From positions 312,001 through 376,000 of the forward strand of contig JAHBXW010000003.1 of NCBI GenBank assembly GCA_019636235.1: 64,000 nucleotides of DNA. Direction: 5' to 3'. The notes below the pieces were generated by a model. The model searched no databases. It was not told where the DNA came from and saw only the letters and a program-made list of their open reading frames with translations. This DNA comes from Planctomyces sp. GTDB lineage: Bacteria; Planctomycetota; Planctomycetia; Planctomycetales; Planctomycetaceae. Shown here piece after piece: positions 53,185 through 61,695 of the stretch (the first letter of the stretch is position 1; each line of letters opens with the position of its first letter). A program made the position numbers and the translations under genes.

Positions 53185-54993
53185 ATGAACATCGAGAACT
53201 GGATTCCGCTGCTGATCGCCCTGCCCGCGCTCGCCGCAGTGCTGACGCTGCTGGTGCGTTCGCAGCCGGCGCTGGTGCGGATCGTGGCGCTGGGCGGCGG
53301 CCTGGCCAGCCTGCTCGTCAGCCTGGCGTTCGCGGGAGCGTATTACCGGTTCGTCACCGATCCCGCGGCGCTGCAGGCGGCTGCCGCCGCGACCGCCGTC
53401 AGCGGCGGGGAACTCCGCCCCGTGCAGCCGCGCATGGAGCTCCGCACTCTCTGGCTGGACCTCGCCGGCGCCCCGCAATCCGAGCAGGCCAGCCGTCCCT
53501 TTCGACTGGAGTTCTATCTGGGACTGGACGGCATCAGCATCAGCCTGATTGTGCTGACCGCGATACTGATCGTCTCCAGCATTCTCATCTCATGGACGTC
53601 CGTGACCGAGCACGTCGCCGGCTACCATGCCTGCCTGCTGGTCCTGCAGGCCGGGCTGGTCGGCGTGTTCTGCGCTTTCGACCTGCTGCTGTTCTATGTG
53701 TTCTTTGAATTCACGCTGATCCCGCTGTTCTTCCTGGTGGGCATCTGGGGGGGGCCGGAGCGCCGGCGGGCGGCGGTGAAGCTGTTCCTGTACACGTTCG
53801 CGGGGGGCCTCATCACACTGGTCGGCCTGGCGGCCCTGGTGGTGACGGTCTGGAACCGTGCCGACCTGCTGAACCCGTTCTCGATTCCCGACCTCGCCCG
53901 TTCGTTGGCCAATTATCCGCTGCCCGCGGCGATGCAGGCGGCATTGTTCCTGGCGATCGCGGCTGGTTTCTTCGTCAAGGTGCCGCTGTTCCCGTTCCAC
54001 ACCTGGCTGCCGTTGGCGCACGTCGAGGCGCCCACCGCGGGCAGCGTGCTGCTGGCGGGCGTCCTGCTGAAGCTGGGCACGTACGGATTCCTGCGGCTCT
54101 GCCTGCCGCTGTTTCCGGACGCCTGCGTCGTGTGGGGCGTGCCCCTCATCGGCAGCCTGTCGGTCGTGGGCATCGTCTATGGCTCGCTGTGCTCGCTGGC
54201 GCAACGGGACATCAAGAAGCTGATCGCCTATTCCAGCGTGGCCCACCTCGGATTTTCCATGCTCGGCCTGTTCGCACTGAACCGCGAAGGCATCACGGGC
54301 GGCGTCCTGCAGATGCTCAACCACGGCCTGTCCACCGGAGCGCTGTTCCTCCTCGTCGGCATGGTGTACGAGCGCTACCACACCCGGCAGCTCGATGACC
54401 TGGGCGGACTCGCCCAGCGGCTCCCGCTGCTCGCCTGCTGCATGGTTTTCATTTCGATGGCCAGCATCGGCCTCCCGGGCTTGAATGGGTTCGTCGGCGA
54501 GTTCCTGGGCCTGCTGGGGATGTTCGCCCGCAGCCCGATCTACGCGGTCATCGGGGCCACCGGCGTGATCCTCGGCGCATGGTACCTGCTGACGATGCTG
54601 CAGCACGCCTTCTTCGGCCCGCTGAAGGAGCCGAACGTCGGCCACCACGGAGTCGCCGGCCACGCGCCCGCCGCCGAACCTCACAGCCCTGCCCACCCTG
54701 CGGGGCACGGCACGGCCCACGACGCTCACGGGCACGGCGGTCACGGCCATGGCCACGCCGCCCCGCCCCTCCCTGACAACGGCATCCGAGACATCAACGC
54801 CCGCGAGTGGCTGGCCCTGTTTCCGCTGGCGGCCCTCTGCCTGGCCCTCGGCGTGTATCCGCAGCCGCTCCTCGATACGATCAAGCCCGACATCGACGCG
54901 GTGGCCGCGGTCTACGACCACAGCCATCCCGACAGCGGCGCTTCCCGGACCCGCGCCACGGCCTTCCGCTCCGCGGTCGACCCGGCTCGTTGA
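53185..54993 (+). CDS. nuoM: NADH-quinone oxidoreductase subunit M
   Basis: The 602-aa product is NuoM by its core: VPLFPFHTWLPLAHVEAPTAG, SVLLAGVLLKLGTYGFLRL, IKKLIAYSSVAHLGFSMLG and the E-containing helix FFEFTLIPLFFLVGIWGG. It is longer than usual by about 80-100 residues, partly because a His/Ala/Gly-rich insert (about residues 486-530, with HAHGHGGHGHGHA-like repeats) precedes the last helix. The insert could bind metals or be a flexible loop. It ends the nuoK-L-M run; nuoN is not seen next to it. Confidence 0.96.
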   Translation: MNIENWIPLLIALPALAAVLTLLVRSQPALVRIVALGGGLASLLVSLAFAGAYYRFVTDPAALQAAAAATAVSGGELRPVQPRMELRTLWLDLAGAPQSEQASRPFRLEFYLGLDGISISLIVLTAILIVSSILISWTSVTEHVAGYHACLLVLQAGLVGVFCAFDLLLFYVFFEFTLIPLFFLVGIWGGPERRRAAVKLFLYTFAGGLITLVGLAALVVTVWNRADLLNPFSIPDLARSLANYPLPAAMQAALFLAIAAGFFVKVPLFPFHTWLPLAHVEAPTAGSVLLAGVLLKLGTYGFLRLCLPLFPDACVVWGVPLIGSLSVVGIVYGSLCSLAQRDIKKLIAYSSVAHLGFSMLGLFALNREGITGGVLQMLNHGLSTGALFLLVGMVYERYHTRQLDDLGGLAQRLPLLACCMVFISMASIGLPGLNGFVGEFLGLLGMFARSPIYAVIGATGVILGAWYLLTMLQHAFFGPLKEPNVGHHGVAGHAPAAEPHSPAHPAGHGTAHDAHGHGGHGHGHAAPPLPDNGIRDINAREWLALFPLAALCLALGVYPQPLLDTIKPDIDAVAAVYDHSHPDSGASRTRATAFRSAVDPAR

Positions 54994-55052
54994 CGCCATC
55001 CGGCGAACCCGCGCCGCATCCCCGATCCCTGCGATTCCCCACGAGGTCTCCG

Positions 55053-55571
55053 TTGTCCACCGCCGTCGCCCCCCAGCCCATCGCCGGTGTCTCGCCCAGC
55101 CAGGAACGCGCGATTGAAGTCGTGTACCCGTCGATCGCGTCGCTCGGGTCCGGACGGTTGATCGGCAGCATTCTGGAGTCGATTCCCGCGAGCATCGGCG
55201 GGGTGAAACTGTCGCACATGCTGTTCGCGCTGCCGCTGGCGCCGCTGGGCCTGGCCTTGTACCTCGTCCGGGGCATCTTCGGCCTGCGATACGCCATCAA
55301 CAGTCGGTCGGTCGCCATTCTCAATTCAGGCGGCCGCGTCGAACGCAAAGTCTCGCTCAGCGACGTGCGGGACATCGTCGTCGACCAGCAGCCCGGTCAG
55401 GAGTTCTACCACGCCGCGGACGTCGTCCTGGTCGGTACGGATGGATCGGAACTGATGCGGATGGCCGGCATCTCGCGTCCCGAGCGCGTCCGGCGGCTGT
55501 TGATCGATTCGCGGGACGCCTATGTGCAGAACGCAGAAGCTCTGACGGCCATCGGAAAACGGTCGTCCTGA
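55053..55571 (+). CDS. PH-like domain membrane protein
   Basis: The 172-aa product has one or two membrane segments (LSHMLFALPLAPLGLALYLV), then a bacterial PH-like beta domain: YAINSRSVAILNSGGRVERK, VSLSDVRDIVVDQQPGQEFYH, and AADVVLVGTDGSELMRMAGI. It ends with a helical RPERVRRLLIDSRDAYVQ. The TTG at 55053, with GAGG six bases upstream, is the likely start; no in-frame ATG exists before the membrane segment. Its role is unknown. It is 59 bp downstream of nuoM, possibly in the same transcript. Confidence 0.72.
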   Translation: MSTAVAPQPIAGVSPSQERAIEVVYPSIASLGSGRLIGSILESIPASIGGVKLSHMLFALPLAPLGLALYLVRGIFGLRYAINSRSVAILNSGGRVERKVSLSDVRDIVVDQQPGQEFYHAADVVLVGTDGSELMRMAGISRPERVRRLLIDSRDAYVQNAEALTAIGKRSS

Positions 55572-55642
55572 GCAATCATTTGATTCGCGGCGCGGGCCGT
55601 TGCTTGTCGCGCGAAGCGTGGAGCCTCTGGCGGCGGCTGCGT

Positions 55643-56425
55643 TCAGATCCGCAGCGCCACGCCTGTCGCCGCCTGCAGAATGTGGGCGCAGAACGTCACC
55701 TGCTCCCGGCTCAGCCGCTGGCTGCGGCCGCTGTCCCAGCACACCGCGGAGCGCACGCCGATGACGTCCACCGGCAGATCGCGCAGCACCAGCAGGTCTT
55801 CGATCCGCAGCCGCCCGGCGACCGCCAGGAACAGACCCGCCTCGTGAACCGTCTCCGCCAGTTCGGCGATGCCATCCAATGTCAGCCGGTCCAGCAGTCG
55901 TCCGGCCCGCTTGTCGAACGTGTCGACCAGCAGCCCGCGGCAGTCCGCGGAAATGGCCGCCTCGACAACCTCGTCCAGCGCCGGCGATGCGGCGGCGACC
56001 TCATCGGCATAGGCCACGGCGACCCAGCCCAGCTCGCGCCCGGCCGCGGCGTCGAACCGGCTCCGCAGTTCGGACCATTCGTCGCGCCAGTCGGCCCGGT
56101 CCCGCAGTCCAGCCAGCCCCAGTTTGCAGAAGTCAACATTGCCGGGCATCCGCCAGGGCCGCATCCGCCGCGCGTCCCGCAGCTCGCCCAGCGCGACGCT
56201 GACGGGCCGGCGATGTTCGGGGGAGGCGAGCAAACCGGCGACGTCATCGATCGCCTGCACGTCCGCGCGGCCCAGCGCGCCGCGCAGCGGTTCTTTGAGA
56301 TCGATAATGTCGGCCCCGCCGGCGGCGGCCTTGGCCGCTTCGAGCGGATCGCGCACGCTGACAAGGAGGGCGGGCCCTCGGGCGCCGCGCTCCGTCGCGG
56401 GCGATTTCCAATCCAGACTGATCAT
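55643..56425 (-). CDS. mfnB: MfnB-like (5-formylfuran-3-yl)methyl phosphate synthase
   Basis: The 260-aa product belongs to the DUF556/MfnB family. It shows LLVSVRDPLEAAKAAAGGAD, IIDLKEPLRGALG and NVDFCKLGL, with catalytic lysines K44 and K101 by comparison with archaeal MfnB, in a TIM-barrel. Archaeal MfnB makes the furan precursor of methanofuran from glyceraldehyde-3-phosphate. Planctomycetes have a tetrahydromethanopterin/methanofuran C1 pathway, and this gene fits there. ATG at 56425 follows AGGA by five bases; ATG at 56428 is also possible. No other C1 genes are adjacent. Confidence 0.88.
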   Translation of the reverse strand: MISLDWKSPATERGARGPALLVSVRDPLEAAKAAAGGADIIDLKEPLRGALGRADVQAIDDVAGLLASPEHRRPVSVALGELRDARRMRPWRMPGNVDFCKLGLAGLRDRADWRDEWSELRSRFDAAAGRELGWVAVAYADEVAAASPALDEVVEAAISADCRGLLVDTFDKRAGRLLDRLTLDGIAELAETVHEAGLFLAVAGRLRIEDLLVLRDLPVDVIGVRSAVCWDSGRSQRLSREQVTFCAHILQAATGVALRI

Positions 56426-56728
56426 CATTTCCTGAATCGTGTCCCGGCCCGGCTGCCGAATGAGGCGGGGGCCTGTTTGGGGAGGCAGTGTCGGGGAATC
56501 GCGGTCGGGACGCAACGATTCGCGTCTCCGCCGGAAGGAGCGGGGGACGCCCGGCGTGCTGGCCCGGCCGGCATCCTCTCCGCCTGACAGGGACCGCGGA
56601 GCCGCATTGGCTGGTCCCGGAAACCTGGAGCGGCGGCCGACCGTCGCCAGTCTGCCGCCGCGGGTGAGTAACTGATTGTACGCGGCCGCCGGACCCCTGT
56701 TGGCAGGAATCCGGCGGCAATTCGCCGA
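56426..56728. other. Intergenic region between mfnB-like and sigma factor genes
   Basis: About 300 bp separate the start of the mfnB-like gene from the stop of the sigma factor gene, both on the minus strand. It should contain the promoter of the former and the terminator of the latter, but I find neither clearly. No convincing gene was seen. Confidence 0.4.
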
Positions 56729-58396
56729 TTAAACGCCCGGAATGTCGAGCTTGTCCTCGGTCGCGATCTTCCGCAACTTCTGGAGCGCCCGGGCCTCAAT
56801 CTGCCGGATCCGCTCCTTGGTCACGCCGAACCGCGAACCGACCTGCTCCAGAGTCAGCGGCTCGGTCCCCTGCTGCAGTCCGTAACGGTGCATCAGGATC
56901 GACCGCTCGCGCTCTTCGAGCTGGTGCAGGATCGACATCAGCGCCTGTCGCTGACGGGAGTTCGTCGACTCGTCCTGCGACTGCGTTCCGCGGTCGTCCG
57001 GCGAGGCGTGGAACACCTCGTCGTTGCCGGTGCGGAACCGGTCGCGCTGCGTATGCTCCGCGGGAATCGAACGGGCAAAGTTCTTCATGATCGCCCAGGT
57101 GGCGTACGTGGAGAACTTGTTCCCCTTCGTGTAGTCGAACTTCTCGATCGCCCGCATCAGGGACATGTTCCCGTCGCTGACCATCTCGAAGAAGTTCATC
57201 CCCGGCTGCAGATGCCGCTTGGCGATCGAGACTACCAGCCGCAGATTGCTGCGGATCAGGAAGTTCTTGACGCGCGAGGCGTCCGCCACAAGTCGCTCGA
57301 GCTCATCGAGTTCGGCGGCCCGGGGGCGCTCGCGGTTGATCTTCTGCTGCAGCTGCGCGGCGCGGAACTTCAGGAAGTTCATCTTCCGGAAGTAATGCAC
57401 CTCCTCCTCGCGGGTCAGCAGCGGCATCGAGTACAGGCTGGCCAGGTATGCGGGCAGACCCGGGGGAGGCTTGAGCCGCCCCTGCTTCCGATCCACTTCC
57501 GGCGCCGGACCCAGAATCAACCGGTCCGCGTTCGGACGGTGGAATTCGGGGCTGTCCATGTACGCAATCGGTTCGTCGCACAGCTTCTGGGCGCGAACGT
57601 CCGCGATGATCCGGTACACGGCGGTGCGCGTCCGGCAATAATCCTTCGCAAGCGTGTCGACTGGAGTTCCTTTCAGGTAACGCTGATACAAATCTTCGCG
57701 GCGCTCGGGCGACAACGTGTCAGAGCTGCCAGGAAACACACGGCTGTCCGGGTTGGCCGTGTCGTGCTGCTTGAGGGTGTAGCGGATCGTCTCCGGGGAA
57801 CGCTGGAACGTCCCCGACAACTGCCGGCTGACTTCCGACGGGCAGGTCCCGAACCGGGCCAGGCGACGCGCCTTGTCCACGATCTCCTGCCGCTCGGATT
57901 CCGACAGCTGGCGGAACCGGCTGCCCCGGGCGACTTCGCTCTCGTTCTCGGTGACGAAACGCTCAACCGAGGACTCAAGGAACCCGACCCGCGACCGGTT
58001 TCCGAATTGGAACTTCCGGCTCACCAGGCCGCGCTTCCGCCAGCGATCCACGGTCTTGGTCGACACGTTGAAGCGGCGGCTGACTTCATCCACGGTCAGC
58101 ACCGGCTCGCCGGCGCGTTCCGCGGGCAGATTCACGCTGGCCGACAGGTCCTCGACGAACAGCCGCAGATCATGGGCCGCATCGGCGCCGTCGATCATCA
58201 GATCGGGGTAGGCCTGAGGCCGGAACGCGGTGACCTGTTCGCACAGATCCTGGTAGCGATATGTGCGGGACGGATCGAGCGAGGCCAGCACCTCTTCCGC
58301 GCGGTCCATCTGTTCCAGGCGCTTGTCGACAGGCGCGTAACGCACCTGCTGATCGGCAAGCTGCCTGAGTGCAGGGTTGTGGTAACGAGTCGTCAT
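56729..58396 (-). CDS. Sigma-70 family factor with N-terminal helix-turn-helix units
   Basis: The 555-aa product has a MerR/excisionase-like helix-turn-helix (about 98-128, LTVDEVSRRFNVSTKTVDRW) followed by two more HTH-like helices (about 178-210 and 236-268). A sigma core follows: region 1.2 (312-345, SLYSMPLLTREEEVHYFRKM), region 2 (375-450, with FDYTKGNKFSTYATWAIMKN), and region 4 (490-545, with EQVGSRFGVTKERIRQIEAR). Region 3 is missing; a 40-residue linker joins 2 to 4. The N-terminal HTH units suggest extra DNA contacts or a fused regulator. GAGAGGGGG before the ATG at 58396 decides the start. Target promoters are unknown. Confidence 0.93.
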   Translation of the reverse strand: MTTRYHNPALRQLADQQVRYAPVDKRLEQMDRAEEVLASLDPSRTYRYQDLCEQVTAFRPQAYPDLMIDGADAAHDLRLFVEDLSASVNLPAERAGEPVLTVDEVSRRFNVSTKTVDRWRKRGLVSRKFQFGNRSRVGFLESSVERFVTENESEVARGSRFRQLSESERQEIVDKARRLARFGTCPSEVSRQLSGTFQRSPETIRYTLKQHDTANPDSRVFPGSSDTLSPERREDLYQRYLKGTPVDTLAKDYCRTRTAVYRIIADVRAQKLCDEPIAYMDSPEFHRPNADRLILGPAPEVDRKQGRLKPPPGLPAYLASLYSMPLLTREEEVHYFRKMNFLKFRAAQLQQKINRERPRAAELDELERLVADASRVKNFLIRSNLRLVVSIAKRHLQPGMNFFEMVSDGNMSLMRAIEKFDYTKGNKFSTYATWAIMKNFARSIPAEHTQRDRFRTGNDEVFHASPDDRGTQSQDESTNSRQRQALMSILHQLEERERSILMHRYGLQQGTEPLTLEQVGSRFGVTKERIRQIEARALQKLRKIATEDKLDIPGV

Positions 58397-58929
58397 TGGT
58401 GTTCCCCCTCTCTCCATCTCGCGTCCACCGACCATCGTGACGGTGGGGCGCGGGGAATGTCGGGCGACGTCCGGGCACGGTGGAAAGCCGTGTGCCGCCT
58501 CGTGAATGTCTGAATGCAGTACGCAAATTGGACGGATGTCTGATCAAAAAAGTTCGCATGCGAAGCATTTTTTCCCAAACTTCTCGCCGCCGAGCAGGAC
58601 ACGCACTCCCTATGCCGCGGTCTCCGGATTCTTCGCGGCACTTCCTACGGTATTCGCAAGATGCCATGCCAATTGACCTTGCGCAGATAAACTGGCCTTC
58701 ATCGATGGGCCGTTTGCGCGCCGACTGGCTCTCTTCAGGTCAAATCGAGAATCCGGCTCGGCGAGGCCGATTCCGCCCACAACGGCCCCAAACAGCGGCT
58801 GCCAATCCGGCACCAAGGGGGCATGGGTGCCAAAGTGGCGTCAGATCGATGCATGGATTCACCGCATTGACGACGCATGGCGGGGCAGCGCGTCCCGACG
58901 CAGGCCGGGCAGGCGCGTGCCCACGCGGA
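58397..58929. other. Leader and promoter region of the sigma factor gene
   Basis: These 533 bp hold no convincing gene. The piece 58540-58580 is AT-rich and contains the palindrome described separately. Further right, weak open frames cross on both strands but have unnatural composition. A long 5' region for a sigma factor gene would fit complex regulation. Confidence 0.45.
58553..58564. promoter_or_regulatory. 12-bp palindrome flanked by A and T tracts
   Basis: TTCGCATGCGAA is a perfect palindrome, with A6 just left (58546-58551) and T6 just right (58568-58573). It lies 157 bp upstream of the sigma factor ATG. It could be an operator dyad for a dimeric regulator or the core of a short bidirectional terminator. 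The TTCG-N4-CGAA form is not a LexA site that I recognise. Confidence 0.45.
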
Positions 58930-59175
58930 TCAGTCGACTGGCGCGGGACTTTTCGGCGATTTGGTCGAGCGCCCGCAGAACGGGCAAAGGTTCGGCACGC
59001 CGTCAAAACGCCCGGGAATGCCGAGCGTCTCCTCGACATGGCCGCAATCGGGGTTCGCGCAAATGTACCGAAAATTGTCCCAGGCATCGCCGAATCCGGA
59101 CCAGGAAGATTCGCAGGTCACGGTCGACTCTCCGCATTGAGGGCAAGTCAGCCCGGCTTGTGTATGGCCTGACAT
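58930..59175 (-). CDS. Small zinc-ribbon protein
   Basis: The 81-aa product carries three Cys-containing knuckles: LTCPQCGESTVTC, YICANPDCGHVEE and NLCPFCGRST. Together they give seven or eight zinc ligands in two ribbons. The protein is small and hydrophilic, and may act as a transcription or RNA accessory factor (inference). GGGAG six bases before the ATG at 59175 sets the start over an upstream one at 59208. It is isolated between two other minus-strand genes. Confidence 0.72.
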   Translation of the reverse strand: MSGHTQAGLTCPQCGESTVTCESSWSGFGDAWDNFRYICANPDCGHVEETLGIPGRFDGVPNLCPFCGRSTKSPKSPAPVD

Positions 59176-59246
59176 CCGCTGCTCCCGGCCGATCCGCTCG
59201 GCGGTCATACATCAACGAAATCCCGCAACATGTCGAATGGCACTGG

Positions 59247-59999
59247 TCACCGGCCGACTCGCGGACGCAGCTTTGACCAGGCGGCGATCGCCGCGCCGCC
59301 TGTCGCGCCCGCGATCACCGGGACAAAGAACAACGCCGTCGCGACAGGGTTCCCGGTCGCATGAATCAGCCGTGGACGTGATTCGCCGCGAGGTTGCTCC
59401 GCCCGCGTGTCTCGCTCCACCTTGACCGCCGGTTGCGACCCGGCCGGTAGAAACGGGCTGTAGGCCAGCGAGAACCAGAACAGCAGCAACGTCCCGCCCA
59501 GCATCGCACCGAGGAATCCGAACCCGACCGCGCCGGCGGCCGCCGCACCCAGCGTCGACTCCGGCGACCGATAGGCAGCCAGTCTCGCCGTGCGACGAGC
59601 CTGTCGGTCGAGGTCCGCCGCGTGGCCGGTCATCTCCCCGCGTCTCGAACTCCGCAGCGCGCGAACCGCTCCGGCCACCAGGGCCAGCGCCGCGCCGGCG
59701 ATCCAGCCTGCGTGAATCCAGCGTCGATGCGTCTCCGGCGCGGCGGCTCGCTGGTTGTCGGCGAACAGGTGTTCGCCGAGGCCGGGCATCAACCCGGCGA
59801 GGTTCGCGCCGAGAAATCCGCTCACGGCCACCGCCAGCAACAGCGCATAGCAATGCCACAGAATTGAGGCCATGGAGGCGGGCGATGCGGAATTCGTTCG
59901 AGCCGCCACGAATGACTCCCTTCGGTGAATTGGCGCCAAGCCAGTGATCAGTCCAAATGCCCAGCCGGCCAGGAGTCCCGGCCGAACCGCTAATGACAT
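59247..59999 (-). CDS. Multi-pass membrane protein, unknown function
   Basis: The 250-aa product has about four to five hydrophobic helices: ILWHCYALLLAVAVSGFLGAN, HAGWIAGAALALVAGAVRAL, AAGAVGFGFLGAMLGGTLLLFW and FFVPVIAGATGGAAIAAW. Between them is a basic loop (RSSRRGEMTGHAADLDRQARRTARL). No motif links it to a known transporter or enzyme. The start at 59999 adds an extra N-terminal helix (LLAGWAFGLITGLAP); ATG 59873 is the alternative. It is divergent from the MocA gene at 60244. Confidence 0.6.
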   Translation of the reverse strand: MSLAVRPGLLAGWAFGLITGLAPIHRRESFVAARTNSASPASMASILWHCYALLLAVAVSGFLGANLAGLMPGLGEHLFADNQRAAAPETHRRWIHAGWIAGAALALVAGAVRALRSSRRGEMTGHAADLDRQARRTARLAAYRSPESTLGAAAAGAVGFGFLGAMLGGTLLLFWFSLAYSPFLPAGSQPAVKVERDTRAEQPRGESRPRLIHATGNPVATALFFVPVIAGATGGAAIAAWSKLRPRVGR

Positions 60000-60048
60000 T
60001 CTACTGCTGTGTTGGAGGCGCCGCAGGGTCGAAAGCCAAGCTCCGTGT

Positions 60049-60067
60049 CCCGGCTCTGTGAGCCGGG
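60049..60067. terminator. Hairpin in the divergent region
   Basis: A perfect 8-bp stem CCCGGCTC / GAGCCGGG with loop TGT occupies 60049-60067, between the divergent membrane-protein and oxidoreductase genes. It may act as an attenuator or operator as easily as a terminator; no T-tract follows directly, but T6 lies about 45 bp to the right. Confidence 0.3.
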
Positions 60068-60243
60068 GATTCTCCCGCGGCTGGAAACCCCAGAGGGACT
60101 GGATTCGCCTCGTTTTTTGAGCGGTGTTTGCGCATTCGGGGCGATTCGATATTCTCGTCGGATTGCGGCCGCCGGACGTGCGCGACCCCGTCTGAGCGGC
60201 ATGGCCCGCGCGTCCAACTCCCTGGTTCCTGTTCGGTTGTTGC

Positions 60244-61290
60244 ATGTCCTCACAGCGTGTTCGGATCGGAATCGTCGGCGCGGGCGCCAACACGCGGCTG
60301 CGCCACATCCCTGGCTTTCGGGCCATTTCAGACGTCGAAATCACGGCGGTCGCCAACCGGACGCCCGCATCAACGGCTCGGGCCGCTGACGAACTCGGCA
60401 TCCCGCATCGCTTTGACGACTGGCGACGGCTGGTCGAATCCCCGGATGTCGACGCCGTGATGATCGGCACGTGGCCGAACCTGCATTGCGAGGCCACGCT
60501 GGCCGCGCTTGAAGCCGGCAAGCACGTGCTGACGGAAGCCCGCATGGCCCGCAACCTGGAGGAAGCCCGGCGGATGCAGGCGGCGGCCCAGTCGCATCCT
60601 GACCTGGTCGCGCAGGTCGTGCCCAGCCCGTTCGGCCTGGAATGCGGACCGGCCGTCGCCCGGCTGCTGAATTCACACTACCTGGGGACGCTGCGGGAGG
60701 TCGTCGTGATTGGGATCGACGATCAGTTCTGGGATTACAGCCGTCCGCTGCACTGGCGTCAGAATGCCGAGATCAGCGGCCGCAACGTGCTGTCGCTGGG
60801 CATTCTGCATGAGACCCTGATGCGCTGGGTCGGCCCGCCCGAGCAGGTGTATGCCCAGTCGACGGTGTTCGAGGCGCTGCGTCCGGTGCCGGAGGAGGCT
60901 CGGGACGCGGAGGTGGAAGTGCCAGACAGCGTGCACATTTTGGCGCGTCTGGCGGAAGGGGTCCGGGCGATCTACCACATGAGCGGCGTCGCCCTGTTCG
61001 GTCCCGGCAAGCAGATTCACATGTACGGCAGCCGCGGCAGCATCCGCGTGTTGTTCCGCGCGACGGAAGAAGTCTGGATCGGCCATTCGGGGGAGACCGA
61101 GATGCACCGGATCGACGTCCCGGCCGAACTGCGTGGCCGCTGGCGCGTCGAGGAGGAGTTCATCGGCGCGATCCGGGGCTTGGAGCCCGTCAAGCTGAAC
61201 GATTTCTCCACGGGCGTGGCCTACATGGAATTCACCGAGGCGGTCGCACTCAGCGCCGAACGCAACGCTCCCGTGTCGCTGCCGCTGTAG
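60244..61290 (+). CDS. Gfo/Idh/MocA-family oxidoreductase
   Basis: The 348-aa product has a Rossmann NAD(P)-binding motif (VRIGIVGAGANTRLRHIPGF), DAVMIGTWPNLHCEATLAAL, and the C-terminal alpha/beta domain typical of the family. The usual catalytic E-K-P of loop 4 is replaced: the sequence is LTEARMARNLEEA, with E98-A99-R100, a variant seen in some myo-inositol-dehydrogenase-like members. Without the Lys, activity may be altered. It probably acts on a sugar or inositol; the substrate is unknown. Start at ATG 60244. Confidence 0.92.
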   Translation: MSSQRVRIGIVGAGANTRLRHIPGFRAISDVEITAVANRTPASTARAADELGIPHRFDDWRRLVESPDVDAVMIGTWPNLHCEATLAALEAGKHVLTEARMARNLEEARRMQAAAQSHPDLVAQVVPSPFGLECGPAVARLLNSHYLGTLREVVVIGIDDQFWDYSRPLHWRQNAEISGRNVLSLGILHETLMRWVGPPEQVYAQSTVFEALRPVPEEARDAEVEVPDSVHILARLAEGVRAIYHMSGVALFGPGKQIHMYGSRGSIRVLFRATEEVWIGHSGETEMHRIDVPAELRGRWRVEEEFIGAIRGLEPVKLNDFSTGVAYMEFTEAVALSAERNAPVSLPL

Positions 61291-61305
61291 CCCCCGCCGC
61301 GGCCC

Positions 61306-61695
61306 TCAGTCCGGCGGCATGCGTTCGACGCTGACGAGATCGTCGATCGACAGCCGCGCCGGCGCGCCATCCAGCCGCAGCAGCGACAACTCGCCCCGCT
61401 CGCTGCCGCGGTTTTCCGGGTAGCCCTCGAGCGTCTCGCCGGACGCCAGCGTCACCCGCACCGGAAAGCTCTCTTCCAGCCCCCCCAGTCCCTCGACGTA
61501 GAGGCAGGGAAAGCGGCTCCACGCCCACAGCCACAGGCTTCGCTCCGGGGCCACACGGCCGGCAATGTCGGCCCAGTCCTGTTCCGCGCGGCGCAGATCG
61601 GCCCGGGAGGCGCGGCGGCACCAGGGGATCAAGACGGAGTCGATCCACTCCCGGCGGGAGGCGACGAGCGCATCGAATGTGAACAACTCGGACAT
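61306..61695 (-). CDS. Small conserved protein, unknown function
   Basis: The 129-aa product begins MSELFTFDALVASRREWIDS and contains WCRRASRADLRRAEQDWADI and VRVTLASGETLEGYPENRG. The latter looks like a small beta-barrel (Sm-like or SH3-like) module and is followed by LSIDDLVSVERMP. A nucleic-acid or regulatory role is possible but not shown. The ATG at 61695 is preferred to 61797 because the extra part is low-complexity. It converges with the MocA gene and is divergent from mfd. Confidence 0.65.
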   Translation of the reverse strand: MSELFTFDALVASRREWIDSVLIPWCRRASRADLRRAEQDWADIAGRVAPERSLWLWAWSRFPCLYVEGLGGLEESFPVRVTLASGETLEGYPENRGSERGELSLLRLDGAPARLSIDDLVSVERMPPD

